Origin: Streptomyces hundungensis
Lineage (GTDB): Bacteria > Actinomycetota > Actinomycetes > Streptomycetales > Streptomycetaceae
Direction: 5' to 3'
Length of the DNA: 64,000 nucleotides
Assembly: GCF_003627815.1 (NCBI RefSeq)
Contig: NZ_CP032698.1
Span: 2,914,001 to 2,978,000, forward strand
Shown here: positions 1 through 9,764 of the stretch, piece after piece
Layout: each line of letters begins with the position of its first letter
How positions within the stretch are numbered: the first letter of the stretch is position 1
The notes under the pieces: generated by a model
The model's input: the letters and a program-made list of their open reading frames with translations, nothing else
What the model was told of the DNA's origin: nothing
The model's database searches: none
Made by a program: the position numbers and the translations under genes

Positions 1-5
1 CTCAT
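1..5 (-). CDS. Start codon of the next conservon gene (probable roadblock/LC7 cvnB), partial
   Basis: An ATG on the minus strand overlaps the TGA of the sensor kinase in an ATGA arrangement. In Streptomyces conservons the kinase CvnA is followed by a roadblock protein, a DUF742 protein and a small GTPase, usually with such overlaps. Only the first codon is inside the window, so identity is inferred from context alone. Confidence 0.35.
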
Positions 6-2707
6 CTGCGTACCTCCTCGACTGTCTCCCCCGTGTCCGTGTCTGCCTGCTGGTGGCTGTCTTCCAGTTCCGCCGCCACATCGCGGCGGCCCTCGATCGC
101 GCCCTGCTGGAAACCGCCGAGCCTGCGGCGCAGGGCCTCGGCGGCATCGGTGCCGCCCTTGCGCTCCCGCGCCGCGGCGGAGCCCGCCTGGACGACCTTG
201 GGGGTGCGCTTGGGAAGGCCCTTGTCCGTCAGCCGCGGTGCGGGTTCGGGGGCGGGCGTGGGTTCCGGGGCGGGTTCGGGTTCGGGTTCGGGTTCCGGCG
301 TGGGCCCCGCGGCGGGCGTGGGTTCCGGTGCCGCGTCGTCGTGGCCGGGGGCCGGGGCCGGGGTCCGGGGGCCGGGGAGCCGCATCTCGAAGGTCGGCTC
401 GTCGAGGCGGGGCGCGGCGGGCTCGGCCGGGGTGGCGGGCTCGGTCGGCTCGGCCGGCTCGGCCGGCTCGGCCTGGGTGCCGGCTTCGGCCGGTTCGGCG
501 GCCTCGGTCGGTTCCGGCGGGGCCGGCCTGGCCATCTCGCCCGAGCGTTCCGTACGCTCCGGCAGCACATTGGAGTTGGCCTCGGCGAGCGCGCCTGGCA
601 GCGTGAAGCGCGGGGCGTCGTCCGGGGCCGTCATCAGGTGCGGCATCGCCTCCGGCGGGGCGGCGGGCAGGATCGCCTGGGGCAGCACCACGACCGCCGC
701 GACGCCGCCCTGCTTCTGCTCCCGCAGCTCGATCCGCACCCCGTGCCGGTGCGCGAGCAGCGCCGAGACGTGCAGCCCGAGACCGCCGGAGTCGGTGCCG
801 GGCTCACCCGGTTCGTACGACGAGGGGTCGGCCAGGCGACGGTTCAGCTCGGCACGCCGCTCGGGCGGCACGCCGATGCCCTCGTCCTGGACCGAGAGCA
901 TGATGTCGCCGCCCTCCAACTGCCAGCCGGAGAGCTGCACTTGGGCCTCGGGAGGCGAGAAGGAGGTGGCGTTCTCCAGGAGCTCGGCGACGAGGTGGCT
1001 CAGGTCGTCGGCGGCGAATCCGGCGACCTGGGCGTGTGGCGGCAGGGCCTGGATGACGACGCGCTCGTACCGCTCGATCTCGCTGACCGCGGCCCGCATG
1101 ACGTCGACGAGCGGGACCGGTCCCGGGTGGTTGTGGTGGTGCTCGGTGCCGGCCAGGACCAGCAGGTTCTCGCCGTGGCGCCGGATCACGGTGGCCAGGT
1201 GGTCGAGCTTGAACAACACCCCGAGCTGGTCCGGGTCCTGTTCGCGCTCCTCGAGGCCCTCGATCACGGAGAGCTGGCGCTCGATCAGGCCGAGGCTGCG
1301 CAGCCCCAGATTGACGAAGGCGTGCTTGACGGTGCCGTGGGCGCGTTCGAGCTCGTCGGTCAACTCCCGCACCCGGGACCGCAGTTCGTCCTTCTCGGCG
1401 GCGAGGCGGGCGAGGCGGCCGCGCTGCTTGGCGAGGTCCGCGTCGAGCTCGGCGGCCCGCGCGTGGCGCTCGCCGAACTTCTCGTGCAGCTCGTTGAGGG
1501 ACCGTACGACCCGGGCGAACTCGTCGTTGCGGCCGGTGAAGCGCACCGGCTCCGCGCTCTCGGGGGCCTCGGCGAGCCGGGCCGAGCCGCGCCGCAGCAC
1601 GGCGAGCGGCCGGGTCAGGCTGCGGGCGGTGGCGGCGCTGACGCCGATGGCGAGCAGCAGCAGCGCGCCGATGAGGCCGACCCGGATCTCCAGGGCGCTC
1701 ACGTCGTCGTCGCGCAGCTGCTCGAACCGCTTGACCTCGGCCGTGGCGAGTGCCGCCTCGGCACCCCGCATGCGGTCGATCCGGGCGGAGAGGGCGGCGT
1801 CCACCGCGTCCGGGTCGGACTTGCGCTCGGCCGCGCTGAGTTGGGGCTGGTCGGTGAGGCGGGTGAGGAAGCCGTCGGCGGCCTCGACCTCGGGGCCGGT
1901 GACGGTGGTGGCCACCTTGTCGCGGGCGTCGGCCCCGGCGGCCTGGTCGAAGTCGGCGAGCGCGGCCTGTTCCCGCACGTGCGCCTGTTGGGCGGCGGTG
2001 CTCAGCGCGTCCCGCGCCCGGCCCGCGTCGCCGTCGTCCTTCTCCTTCTGTACGTACTTGCCGGTGAGGGGGTCAAAGACCCGGGAGGTCTGGCCCGCCG
2101 GCACCGAGAGCGCGCCGAGCAGCAGCCCGCGGGTGGCCGAGGCCTGCTCGGCGGCGCGACCCAGCGCGCCCGGCGCCCGGACCGCCTCGGCGGCGCGCGG
2201 GGGCGTGCGGTCGGCGAGCTCGTCGGCGACGGCGAGCAGCGTGGCGATCACGTCGGAGTACGCCTTCTGCGCCTCCAGGGCGGTGCCCTTGCCGGTGAGC
2301 GCGGTGCGGCGCAGGGCGGGCACGGTGGCGAGGTCGCGCGCGAGGCCGGCGGGGGCGGTGGCGCGCAGCTCGTCGATCTTGCGGTCGACCCGGGCGGCGG
2401 GCTCCTTGAGGGCCGCGTCCTTGCCGGCGGGCCGGCCCGACGCGACGTAGCGCGTCACGCCGTCCCGTTCGTCACCCAGGGCGTGGGCGAGGCTGATCGC
2501 CTGCTGGTCGAGCTGGGCGAGGGTGACCAGGTGCTGGGAGTCCGTGAGGTCCGCGGAGGCCGCGAACAGGGTGGGCGCACCGGCTCCGAGCACGGTGAGG
2601 GAGACAACGGCGACGGAGACGACCAGACGGCTCCGCACCCGTACGGTGCGCTGTGCGCGTGTGTCGTCGTTGCCCCGAGGCCGCTTGTTCTGCACCGGTG
2701 CTCTCAA
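2..2707 (-). CDS. cvnA: Nitrate-sensor-like histidine kinase of a conservon (CvnA type)
   Basis: This is a membrane sensor-kinase-like protein of about 900 aa. Near residues 28-50 is a hydrophobic segment, followed by a long extracytoplasmic helical NIT-type domain with an SVPAGQTSRVFDP stretch. A second membrane segment lies near 342-362, then a HAMP-like region, a coiled coil, and a HATPase with N-box VAELLENATSFSPP and G-box GGLGLHVSALLA. The last 170 residues are low-complexity Pro/Glu/Ala. No canonical H-box is obvious. CvnA proteins are thought to act with a roadblock/GTPase module in a G-protein-like membrane complex, and the overlapping next start codon fits this. The longest start is TTG; a GTG at 2695 preceded by GAGAG five bases upstream is a better supported start. 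The paralogue number cannot be told from sequence. Confidence 0.85.
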   Translation of the reverse strand: MRAPVQNKRPRGNDDTRAQRTVRVRSRLVVSVAVVSLTVLGAGAPTLFAASADLTDSQHLVTLAQLDQQAISLAHALGDERDGVTRYVASGRPAGKDAALKEPAARVDRKIDELRATAPAGLARDLATVPALRRTALTGKGTALEAQKAYSDVIATLLAVADELADRTPPRAAEAVRAPGALGRAAEQASATRGLLLGALSVPAGQTSRVFDPLTGKYVQKEKDDGDAGRARDALSTAAQQAHVREQAALADFDQAAGADARDKVATTVTGPEVEAADGFLTRLTDQPQLSAAERKSDPDAVDAALSARIDRMRGAEAALATAEVKRFEQLRDDDVSALEIRVGLIGALLLLAIGVSAATARSLTRPLAVLRRGSARLAEAPESAEPVRFTGRNDEFARVVRSLNELHEKFGERHARAAELDADLAKQRGRLARLAAEKDELRSRVRELTDELERAHGTVKHAFVNLGLRSLGLIERQLSVIEGLEEREQDPDQLGVLFKLDHLATVIRRHGENLLVLAGTEHHHNHPGPVPLVDVMRAAVSEIERYERVVIQALPPHAQVAGFAADDLSHLVAELLENATSFSPPEAQVQLSGWQLEGGDIMLSVQDEGIGVPPERRAELNRRLADPSSYEPGEPGTDSGGLGLHVSALLAHRHGVRIELREQKQGGVAAVVVLPQAILPAAPPEAMPHLMTAPDDAPRFTLPGALAEANSNVLPERTERSGEMARPAPPEPTEAAEPAEAGTQAEPAEPAEPTEPATPAEPAAPRLDEPTFEMRLPGPRTPAPAPGHDDAAPEPTPAAGPTPEPEPEPEPAPEPTPAPEPAPRLTDKGLPKRTPKVVQAGSAAARERKGGTDAAEALRRRLGGFQQGAIEGRRDVAAELEDSHQQADTDTGETVEEVRR

Positions 2708-3031
2708 TCTTCACTCGTGTTTGCCAGTCCACCAAGGAAGCCAAGGTGACGACTGGTCATGACGAGTAGTCACTGCTCGGCCACCTGAACGAGTGAACAT
2801 CACTTCGGAGTTGACCATCAACTCCCCCGGAATGTCCGGCCCCGCTCCGGTGAAGGGTCGGTTGGAACTTCCGCGCGGGCTTTGGCAGGATGCCCGCCCA
2901 CAGCTCGGCGGAGTGACGTATTCCCCCGGGATCATGCGATGGGGGCACCGCGGTCCGCCCCTTGACGGGGCGTCCGCCGCGGCCGCCGTCGCGATGAAGG
3001 CGCCGTGGAGGCCTCGTGCAGACTGGCGGAC
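2708..3031. other. Divergent intergenic region with a perfect palindrome
   Basis: This 324-base gap lies between the kinase and the divergently transcribed phosphatase-like gene and should hold both promoters. At 2807-2825 is the perfect 8-3-8 inverted repeat GGAGTTGACCATCAACTCC, a plausible repressor site. I see no convincing small gene here. Confidence 0.5.
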
Positions 3032-3817
3032 ATGCGCATCCAGCTGACCACCGCGCCCGGAGACCCCGCCCGCCCCAATGAGGACTGGGCGGCCACCGCA
3101 CTGCCCGCCTCGGGCCTGGGCGGACTGCTCGTCGTGCTCGACGGGGTGACGCCGCTGCCCGGCAACGGCGACTGTGTGCACGACGTGCCCTGGTACACGG
3201 CGCGGCTCGGCGGCGCGCTGACCGAACTGTCGGCTTCGCGACGGGACCTGACGCTCGGCGAGATCCTCGCCGAAGCCATCCGGCGCACCGCCGACGCCCA
3301 TCGGGACACCTGTGACCTTTCTCACCCGCGGACACCCCAGGCAACGGTGGTGCTCGCCCGGTGGGACGCGGCCGAGCTGGAGTACCTCGTCCTGTCGGAC
3401 TCGGCGCTGCTCCTGGAAGCGGCCGACGGCACGGTGCGGGCGGTCCTGGACGACCGGCTCGACCGGGTGCCGCGCGCCTGCCTGGTCAGCGACGCGGTGG
3501 CCGACTCGCTCGTCCGCAACAAGGAGGGCGGGTTCTTCACCGCGGCGGCGGACCCCTCGGTCGCCGCCCTCGCCGTGACCGGCCGCGAGCCCCTCGCACG
3601 GGTGCGCTCGGTGCTCGCCCTGACGGACGGGGCGTCGCGCTGGGTGGAGAAGTTCCGCGAGGGCTCGTGGCAGGACTGTCTGGCGCTGGTGCGCAAGGCG
3701 GGGGTGGAGGGGCTGGTCGAGCGGGTGCGGGAGTTGGAGGCGGCCGACGAGGAGCGGGTGTTCCTCGGCGGGAGCAAGCGGCACGACGACGCGACGGCGG
3801 TGTGGGTGGAGGTGTGA
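3032..3817 (+). CDS. PP2C-like protein phosphatase domain protein
   Basis: This 261-aa soluble protein has the order of motifs of PPM/PP2C phosphatases: RPNEDW near residue 14 (metal-binding Asp), LVVLDGVT near 35, LVLSDSALLL near 120, LALTDGASRW near 200 and the C-terminal HDDATAVWVEV (last metal Asp). Metal-dependent Ser/Thr phosphatase activity is therefore likely, though the second motif is DGVTPLPG rather than the classical DGxGG, so activity should not be assumed. The ATG was chosen over an in-frame upstream GTG because homology-like sequence (MRIQLTTAPG) starts there. It stands alone, divergent from the conservon kinase. Confidence 0.75.
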   Translation: MRIQLTTAPGDPARPNEDWAATALPASGLGGLLVVLDGVTPLPGNGDCVHDVPWYTARLGGALTELSASRRDLTLGEILAEAIRRTADAHRDTCDLSHPRTPQATVVLARWDAAELEYLVLSDSALLLEAADGTVRAVLDDRLDRVPRACLVSDAVADSLVRNKEGGFFTAAADPSVAALAVTGREPLARVRSVLALTDGASRWVEKFREGSWQDCLALVRKAGVEGLVERVRELEAADEERVFLGGSKRHDDATAVWVEV

Positions 3818-3849
3818 CTCCCCCACCCCCGTGGGCGGCGGGGGCGGGG

Positions 3850-4302
3850 CTAGCTCTCCGCGGCCGCGTTCAGCTGGTGCAGCAGCCGGGCCAGTTCGGA
3901 GATTTCCCGGCGGTCCCAGTTGGCCAGCTTGCGCACATAGCGTTCGCGGCGGGCGTCGCGGACCCGGCCGAACCTCGCGGTGCCCTCCTCGGTGATGCGC
4001 ACCAGGAAGGCGCGGCCGTCCGCCGGGTCGGGCTCGCGGGCCACCAGGCCGAGGTCCTCCAGGGCGTGCAGCTGACGGCTCATCGTCGCCTTGCCCACGC
4101 CGAAGTACCCGGCGAGTTCGGTCGCCCGCTGCGGCCCGACCTCGTCGAGGCGTACCAGCAGTCCGTACGCCGCCGGTTCGAGATCGGGGTGGACCTCGCG
4201 GGCCATCTCGCCGGACGAGGCCCTGGCCCGCCGAAGAAAGACGGCCAGCTCGCGTTCGAGCGCGAGGAACTCCTGGTCCGAACCGTGCACATCGGCTCCC
4301 AT
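3850..4302 (-). CDS. MarR-family transcriptional regulator
   Basis: This 150-aa winged-helix protein has a central helix-turn-helix (QRATELAGYFGVGKATMSRQLHALEDLGLVARE, residues about 58-90) followed by the typical wing DPADGRAFLVRITEEG and a C-terminal dimerisation helix. Length is normal for MarR. Its 3' end converges on the PP2C-like gene 32 bases away, and it diverges from the lysozyme gene, whose promoter region it might control. No ligand can be inferred. Confidence 0.85.
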   Translation of the reverse strand: MGADVHGSDQEFLALERELAVFLRRARASSGEMAREVHPDLEPAAYGLLVRLDEVGPQRATELAGYFGVGKATMSRQLHALEDLGLVAREPDPADGRAFLVRITEEGTARFGRVRDARRERYVRKLANWDRREISELARLLHQLNAAAES

Positions 4303-4586
4303 GCCCTAGGTGTGTCGTGACGGCACAGTATTTCCCAGCGGACCGGCGACGGCGGCATCCCGGATGGCGCCGGGACCGGCCACGGCTGAAAGTTTCCGTC
4401 AGGCCACGCCGTTCTCGCAGCGTGTCGCCCCCACCAAAGGTCTGAACCATCGGCATAACCTGAAGCCTCTTTCGCGCCACAGGTCTACGTGCGTAGCGTC
4501 ATCTCTGACATGTCCACAGCGATACGTCGTCATGTCGACCCAGGCCGTCAAATCCCCAGCTCCACCGAGCCTTTCGGAGGCACGCA

Positions 4587-5411
4587 ATGCCCGTGCACAG
4601 ATCCGGAACGGCCCGCCGCGGCCCCCTCGCCGCGGCCGGGATCCTCCTCTCCTCCCTCGCCCTCGTCCTCGGTTCCACCGGCACCTCGGGGGCCGCCGAC
4701 ACCCCGGAGCGCGGCTCCGCGAGCCTGGGTATGGGCGTCGCGCGGCACGACGGGGTGGGCCCGCTGCCCCGTGACACCCGCACGGTGCAGACGGAGGGCG
4801 TCGACACCAGCAGCCACAACGGCAACGTCGCCTGGTCCACGCTGTGGAACAGCGGCGTGAAGTGGGCCTACGTCAAGGCCACCGAGGGCACCTACTACAC
4901 CAACCCCTCCTTCGCCCAGCAGTACAACGGCTCGTACGACGTCGGCATGATCCGGGGCGCCTACCACTTCGCCACCCCGGACACCGCGAGCGGCGCCTCC
5001 CAGGCCAACTACTTCGTGGACCACGGCGGCGGCTGGTCGCGCGACGGACGGACCCTGCCCGGCGCGCTCGACATCGAGTGGAACCCGTACGGCGCGGCCT
5101 GCTACGGCAAGTCGGCGGCCGGGATGGTCAGCTGGATCCACGACTTCCTCAACCAGTACCGGGCCCGCACCGGCCGCGACGCGGTGATCTACACCGCCAC
5201 CAGCTGGTGGACCCAGTGCACCGGCAACTCGGCCGCGTTCGGCGGCTCCAACCCGCTGTGGATCGCCCGCTACAACACCGACCCGGGCACCCTTCCGGCC
5301 GGCTGGGACTACCAGACGATGTGGCAGTACACCTCGTCCGGCCCGACGGTCGGCGACCACTCCCGGTTCAACGGGGCGTACGACCGGCTCCAGGCGCTCG
5401 CCAACGGCTGA
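4587..5411 (+). CDS. Secreted GH25 lysozyme (N-acetylmuramidase)
   Basis: A 274-aa secreted peptidoglycan hydrolase of the Cellosyl/Chalaropsis type. A twin-basic N-terminus and hydrophobic stretch (GILLSSLALVLGSTGTSGAADT) give a signal peptide ending near residue 37. The GH25 barrel starts at EGVDTSSHNGNVAW (first catalytic-site Asp) and continues with VKATEGTYY, IRGAYHFATP and the catalytic strand GALDIEWNPYG, in which Asp and Glu of DIE are the expected catalytic residues. No cell-wall-binding repeats follow. GGAGG at 4576-4580 is placed six bases before the ATG. It would cleave the MurNAc-GlcNAc bond in cell wall turnover or in attack on other bacteria. Confidence 0.93.
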   Translation: MPVHRSGTARRGPLAAAGILLSSLALVLGSTGTSGAADTPERGSASLGMGVARHDGVGPLPRDTRTVQTEGVDTSSHNGNVAWSTLWNSGVKWAYVKATEGTYYTNPSFAQQYNGSYDVGMIRGAYHFATPDTASGASQANYFVDHGGGWSRDGRTLPGALDIEWNPYGAACYGKSAAGMVSWIHDFLNQYRARTGRDAVIYTATSWWTQCTGNSAAFGGSNPLWIARYNTDPGTLPAGWDYQTMWQYTSSGPTVGDHSRFNGAYDRLQALANG

Positions 5412-5430
5412 CCGGCCCGGACGCCGTCCC

Positions 5431-5463
5431 AGGGGCCCCCGGCTCCGCGTCGCCGGGGGCCCT
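5431..5463. terminator. Hairpin after lysozyme gene
   Basis: A GC-rich inverted repeat (GGGCCCCCGGC paired with GCCGGGGGCCC, 8-9 base loop) begins about 20 bases after the lysozyme stop codon. There is no U-tract, as is usual for Streptomyces terminators. Confidence 0.7.
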
Positions 5464-5537
5464 CGCGCGTCCCCCGTACGGAACACCCCTCGCACACATG
5501 ACCCCCTGGCGCCCGGGCCATGCGTAAGGATGGGGCC

Positions 5538-6341
5538 ATGCGCAGGTTGGGAGCGGTGTGCCGGGCGGTTGCCCTGATCATGGTCGTCACGTCCGGCGGC
5601 GCGGGCTGCGGCTGGTCGGCGGCGTCCTCGCCGCAGGCCGAGGGGACACCGGGCGACGAGGGCGCGCCGCCCCCCGGGACCCGGAGCAGCGCGGTGCCGG
5701 CCGGGAAGGTGGCGTCGGTCGGCGTGCTGGTCAACGGCGACGACCACAACTGCACGGCCAGCGTCGTGAACAGCCCGCGCGGCAATGTCGTCGCCACCGC
5801 CGCGCACTGCGCGACCGGCCTTCCGCTGGACTCGCTGGAGTTCGCGCCCGGCTTCTCCGGGGCCGGCAAGGGAACGTTCCCGTACGGGAAGTGGAAGGTG
5901 CGGGCGGTCCAGGTCGACGAGCGGTGGACCACCGACCACGAGGACGGGGCGGACTACGCCTTCCTCACGGTGGAACCGGACGCCCGGGGCCGCAGCGTGC
6001 AGAGCGTGGTCGGCTCCTCGGCGCCCGAGTGGAGCGCGGGCCCCGACCAGCGGGTGACCGTCGTCGGCTATCCCGACGAGGACCACAACCCCGGGAACCG
6101 GCCGGTCATGTGCACCGCCGACGTCCATCGCGACCCCGACGAGGCCGCGATGCTGCGGATGGAGTGCGCGGGCTTCTGGGTCGGCACCAGCGGCAGCCCC
6201 TGGCTGGTGGACTACCGGGGGCCGGACCGGCTCGGCCGGATCGTCGGCGTGCTGAGCGGCGGCGACACCGACGTCGAGTCGACGGCCGCCCTCTTCGACG
6301 CGAAGGCCCGCTCGGTGTACGAGCGGGCCACTCGGGCCTAG
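5538..6341 (+). CDS. Secreted trypsin-like serine protease, possible lipoprotein
   Basis: This 267-aa exported chymotrypsin-fold protease begins MRRLGAVCRAVALIMVV with a cysteine near residue 24 (GGAGCGW), a weak lipobox, so it may be lipid-anchored. The catalytic triad is readable: His in VVATAAHCATG, Asp in DGADYAFLTVE, Ser in WVGTSGSPWLV. The fold resembles V8/glutamyl-endopeptidase-like proteins of Actinobacteria. The second ATG was chosen because AAGGA lies at a proper distance upstream. It converges on lon, with only 42 bases between the stop codons and no strong terminator there beyond a small GCCCGATCGGGC palindrome. Confidence 0.85.
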   Translation: MRRLGAVCRAVALIMVVTSGGAGCGWSAASSPQAEGTPGDEGAPPPGTRSSAVPAGKVASVGVLVNGDDHNCTASVVNSPRGNVVATAAHCATGLPLDSLEFAPGFSGAGKGTFPYGKWKVRAVQVDERWTTDHEDGADYAFLTVEPDARGRSVQSVVGSSAPEWSAGPDQRVTVVGYPDEDHNPGNRPVMCTADVHRDPDEAAMLRMECAGFWVGTSGSPWLVDYRGPDRLGRIVGVLSGGDTDVESTAALFDAKARSVYERATRA

Positions 6342-6383
6342 CGCCGGGCGCCCGATCGGGCCATTCGGGCCCAGCCGGGTCCC

Positions 6384-8798
6384 TCAGGCGGCCGCAGCCA
6401 CCGCCACCTCCGCCGGGGCGAGGGCGATCTCCAGGACCTGGCGGACGTCGGTCACGGGGTGGACCTCCAGCGTCTTGAGGACCTCCGCCGGGACGTCGTC
6501 CAGGTCCGCCTCGTTGCGCTTCGGGATCACGACGGTGGTGATCCCGGCCCGGTGCGCGGCGAGCAGCTTCTGCTTGAGGCCGCCGATCGGCAGCACCCGC
6601 CCGGTCAGCGACACCTCACCGGTCATCGCCACGTCGGTGCGGACCAGGCGCCCGGACAGGAGCGAGGACAGCGCGGTGACCAGGGTGACGCCGGCGCTCG
6701 GACCGTCCTTGGGGACCGCGCCCGCCGGGAAGTGGACGTGCACACCCCGGTCCTTCAAGTCCCCTACGGGAAGCTCCAGTTCGGCCCCGTGCGAGCGCAG
6801 GAAGCTCAGCGCGATCCGGGCCGACTCCTTCATCACGTCGCCGAGCTGACCGGTGAGGGTCAGGCCCGCCGCACCCGTCTCCGGGTCGGCGAGCGAGGCC
6901 TCGACGAACAGCACGTCCCCGCCGGCCCCGGTGACGGCGAGGCCGGTGGCCACGCCCGGCACCGCGGTGCGCCGCTCGGCCGGGTCCTGGGCGGACTCGG
7001 GCACGTGGTGCGGGCGCCCGATCAGGGCCCGCAGATCGTCCGGCGTGATGGTGAACGGCAGCTCGCGCTGCTTCAGTTCGTGCTCGGCGGCCACCTTGCG
7101 CAGCAGCCGGGCGATGGAGCGCTCCAGGTTCCGTACGCCCGCTTCCCGGGTGTACTCGCCCGCGAGCTTGCGCAGCGAGGCGTCTTCGAGGACGACCTCA
7201 CCGGTTTCGAGTCCGGCCCGCTCCAGCTGGCGCGGCAGCAGGTGGTCCCGGGCGATGACGACCTTCTCGTCCTCGGTGTAGCCGTCCAGCCTGACCAGTT
7301 CCATGCGGTCGAGCAGCGCCTCGGGGATGGCTTCCAGGACGTTGGCGGTGGCCAGGAAGACCACGTCGCTGAGGTCGAGCTCGACCTCCAGGTAGTGGTC
7401 GCGGAAGGTGTGGTTCTGCGCGGGGTCGAGGACTTCGAGCAGGGCGGCGGCCGGGTCGCCCCGGAAGTCGGAGCCCACCTTGTCGATCTCGTCGAGCAGC
7501 ACGACCGGGTTCATCGACCCGGCCTCCTTGATGGCCCGTACGATCCGGCCGGGCAGGGCGCCGACGTAGGTGCGGCGGTGTCCGCGGATCTCGGCCTCGT
7601 CGCGTACGCCGCCGAGGGCGACGCGCACGAACTTGCGGCCCATGGCGTGCGCCACGGACTCGCCGAGCGAGGTCTTGCCGACGCCGGGCGGCCCCACCAG
7701 GGCGAGCACGGCGCCGCCCCGGCGGCCGCCGACGACCCCGAGCCCGCGCTCGGCACGCCGCTTGCGCACGGCGAGGTACTCGGTGATGCGGTCCTTCACG
7801 TCGGCCAGGCCCGCGTGCTCGGCGTCCAGGACGGCACGCGCGCCCCGGATGTCGTACACGTCCTCGGTCGTCTCGTTCCAGGGGAGTTCAAGGACGGTGT
7901 CCAGCCAGGTGCGGATCCAGGAGCCCTCGGGCGACTGGTCGCTGGCGCGCTCCAGCTTGTCGACCTCCTTGAGGGCGGCCTCGCGGACCTTCTCGGGCAG
8001 GTCGGCGGCTTCGACGCGGGCGCGGTAGTCGTCGCTCTCGTCCTCCTCGCCGCCCTCCCCGTTGAGCTCGCGCAGCTCCTTGCGCACGGCGTCGAGCTGG
8101 CGGCGCAGCAGGAACTCGCGCTGCTGCTTGTCCACGCCCTCCTGGACGTCCTTGGCGATGGCCTCGGCGACGTCCTGCTCGGCGAGGTGCTCGCGGAGCT
8201 GCTCGGTGGCGAGCTTGAGCCGGGCCACCGGGTCACTGGCCTCCAGCAGCTCGACCTTCTGGGCGGTGGTGAGGAACGGCGAGTATCCGGCGTTGTCGGC
8301 GAGCGCGGAGACGCCCTCGATCTGCTGGACGCGGTCGACGACCTGCCAGGCACCGCGCTTCTTCAGCCAGTCGGTGGCGAGCGCCTTGTACTCCTTGACC
8401 AGTTCGGTCACCTGGCCCGGCAGCGGCTCGGGCAGCGCCTCCTCGACCTGGGTGCCCCGCACCCACAGGGCCGCTCCGGGGCCGGTGGTCCCGGCCCCGA
8501 TCCGCACCCGGCGGCGGCCCCGGATGAGGGCGCCCGGGTCACCGTCGGAGAGCCGTCCCACCTGCTCGACGGTCCCCAGCACACCGGTCCCGGCATACGT
8601 TCCGTCGATCCGCGGCACGAGCAGCACCTGCGGCTTGCCCGCATCGGCCCCGGCAGCGGCCTGAGCCGCCTCGACGGCGGCGCGCACCTCGGCATCGGAC
8701 AGGTCCAGCGGAACCACCATGCCGGGCAGCACGACCTCGTCGTCGAGCGGCAGCACGGGCAGGGCGGTCGGTGTGTTCGCCGTGGACTCGGTAGCCAT
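6384..8798 (-). CDS. lon: ATP-dependent protease Lon
   Basis: An 804-aa cytosolic AAA+ protease degrading misfolded and regulatory proteins. It has an N-terminal LON substrate-binding domain ([19 protein letters not shown]), coiled coil, Walker [10 protein letters not shown] (around residue 370), Walker [11 protein letters not shown], and a C-terminal S16 domain with the catalytic Ser in KDGPSAGVT (about 700) and Lys in [14 protein letters not shown] (about 742). The start ATG is preceded by AAGGGGAG; the slightly longer frame upstream lacks this. A HAIR-type HspR operator sits just upstream, in line with HspR control of lon known in S. lividans. The gene is transcribed divergently from a GNAT gene. 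Confidence 0.97.
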   Translation of the reverse strand: MATESTANTPTALPVLPLDDEVVLPGMVVPLDLSDAEVRAAVEAAQAAAGADAGKPQVLLVPRIDGTYAGTGVLGTVEQVGRLSDGDPGALIRGRRRVRIGAGTTGPGAALWVRGTQVEEALPEPLPGQVTELVKEYKALATDWLKKRGAWQVVDRVQQIEGVSALADNAGYSPFLTTAQKVELLEASDPVARLKLATEQLREHLAEQDVAEAIAKDVQEGVDKQQREFLLRRQLDAVRKELRELNGEGGEEDESDDYRARVEAADLPEKVREAALKEVDKLERASDQSPEGSWIRTWLDTVLELPWNETTEDVYDIRGARAVLDAEHAGLADVKDRITEYLAVRKRRAERGLGVVGGRRGGAVLALVGPPGVGKTSLGESVAHAMGRKFVRVALGGVRDEAEIRGHRRTYVGALPGRIVRAIKEAGSMNPVVLLDEIDKVGSDFRGDPAAALLEVLDPAQNHTFRDHYLEVELDLSDVVFLATANVLEAIPEALLDRMELVRLDGYTEDEKVVIARDHLLPRQLERAGLETGEVVLEDASLRKLAGEYTREAGVRNLERSIARLLRKVAAEHELKQRELPFTITPDDLRALIGRPHHVPESAQDPAERRTAVPGVATGLAVTGAGGDVLFVEASLADPETGAAGLTLTGQLGDVMKESARIALSFLRSHGAELELPVGDLKDRGVHVHFPAGAVPKDGPSAGVTLVTALSSLLSGRLVRTDVAMTGEVSLTGRVLPIGGLKQKLLAAHRAGITTVVIPKRNEADLDDVPAEVLKTLEVHPVTDVRQVLEIALAPAEVAVAAAA

Positions 8799-8819
8799 GA
8801 TCTCCCCTTCGGCAGTCAA

Positions 8820-8852
8820 GTTGAGCTATGCCGACTCAATGCATGTGAGTCG
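8820..8852. promoter_or_regulatory. HspR (HAIR) operator cluster upstream of lon
   Basis: The sequence GTTGAGC-N7-ACTCAAT (8820-8840) matches the HAIR consensus CTTGAGT-N7-ACTCAAG in 7-7-7 spacing with three mismatches at the unit ends. The right half-site is shared with a second, perfect inverted repeat CGACTCA-N7-TGAGTCG (8832-8852). So three half-sites form two overlapping palindromes 21 bases before the lon start codon. HspR represses lon, dnaK and clpB in Streptomyces. Confidence 0.85.
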
Positions 8853-9046
8853 AGGAATGTTCCCTCGACCCTGTTCGCTCTGAGCGATCACTCGAAACAC
8901 CCCCGGTGACCAGCGGCGCATGGCCGGCACCCCGCCTCCGCGACCCCGAGCGGTCCCGGAGGCCGAGACAGGACGCCCAGACGCTTGTAAGGTTCCCTAT
9001 GGGATTTCACCCATTACTCAGCATCTATTGCCAAGCGGGGGCGGCC

Positions 9047-9742
9047 ATGACGGCGACGACGACAGCGGACACCACCACCAGCCCCGAGGACCGGGCGGGC
9101 GCGACCACGACCCGCGCGCTCGTGCGCGCTTGGATCGACGGCTGGATCGTGTCGCGCGGAACGTCCGACCCGATGGACCGCCCGTGGGGCTGGACCATCG
9201 ACGCCGGCACCGCCCAGCACGTCTCGCGCCACGTCCTGCCCGAACCCGCCGAGGACGACGTCCGCGCGCTGGTGGCGGCCACGACCGCGCCGGGCACCTG
9301 GCTGAAGCTGTTCGCCGAGGACGACGCCGTGCGGCCCTGGACCGGCCCGGGCTGGCACTTCGACAAGCCCGGCTTCCTGATGACGCTCCCGCTCGGCGCC
9401 GAGCGGCCCGAGGTCCCCGCCGGCTACACCCTCACCTCGTGGACGCGCGGCGGCACCACCCGGGTCCTGGTCCGCACCACCGAGGGCCACTTCGCGGCCC
9501 GCGGCCAGATCGCCCCGACCGGCACCCACGCCGTCGCCGACCAGATCGAGACCTCCCCCGACCACCGGCGCCGGGGCCTGGGCAGCCTGGTGATGCGCAC
9601 CCTCCAGAACACCGCGTACGAGGCGGGCGCCACCACCGGCATCCTCGTCGGCACCCCCGAGGGCCGGGCCCTGTACACCGCCCTCGGCTGGGTGACGCGC
9701 TCGCCCATGGCGAGCCTGTACTTCAAGCCGTCCGAGGGCTGA
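9047..9742 (+). CDS. GNAT-family N-acetyltransferase
   Basis: A 231-aa protein whose C-terminal half has the acetyl-CoA-binding pattern of GNAT enzymes: IETSPDHRRRGLGSLVMRTLQNTAYEAGA (motif A R-x-x-G-x-G) followed by GILVGTPEGRALYTALGW (motif B). The N-terminal half (RALVRAWIDGW) is unassigned. The ATG at 9047 has a G-rich stretch upstream; an ATG 48 bases further upstream is possible. It is divergent from lon and shares its upstream region, so heat-stress coregulation is conceivable. Substrate unknown. Confidence 0.8.
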   Translation: MTATTTADTTTSPEDRAGATTTRALVRAWIDGWIVSRGTSDPMDRPWGWTIDAGTAQHVSRHVLPEPAEDDVRALVAATTAPGTWLKLFAEDDAVRPWTGPGWHFDKPGFLMTLPLGAERPEVPAGYTLTSWTRGGTTRVLVRTTEGHFAARGQIAPTGTHAVADQIETSPDHRRRGLGSLVMRTLQNTAYEAGATTGILVGTPEGRALYTALGWVTRSPMASLYFKPSEG

Positions 9743-9764
9743 GGGCGGGCGAGCCCCGGGCGGA

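Noticed and set aside
6342..6383. Possible terminator between the protease and lon genes
   Set aside because: Only short GC palindromes such as GCCCGATCGGGC are present. The stem is too small to call a terminator with confidence.
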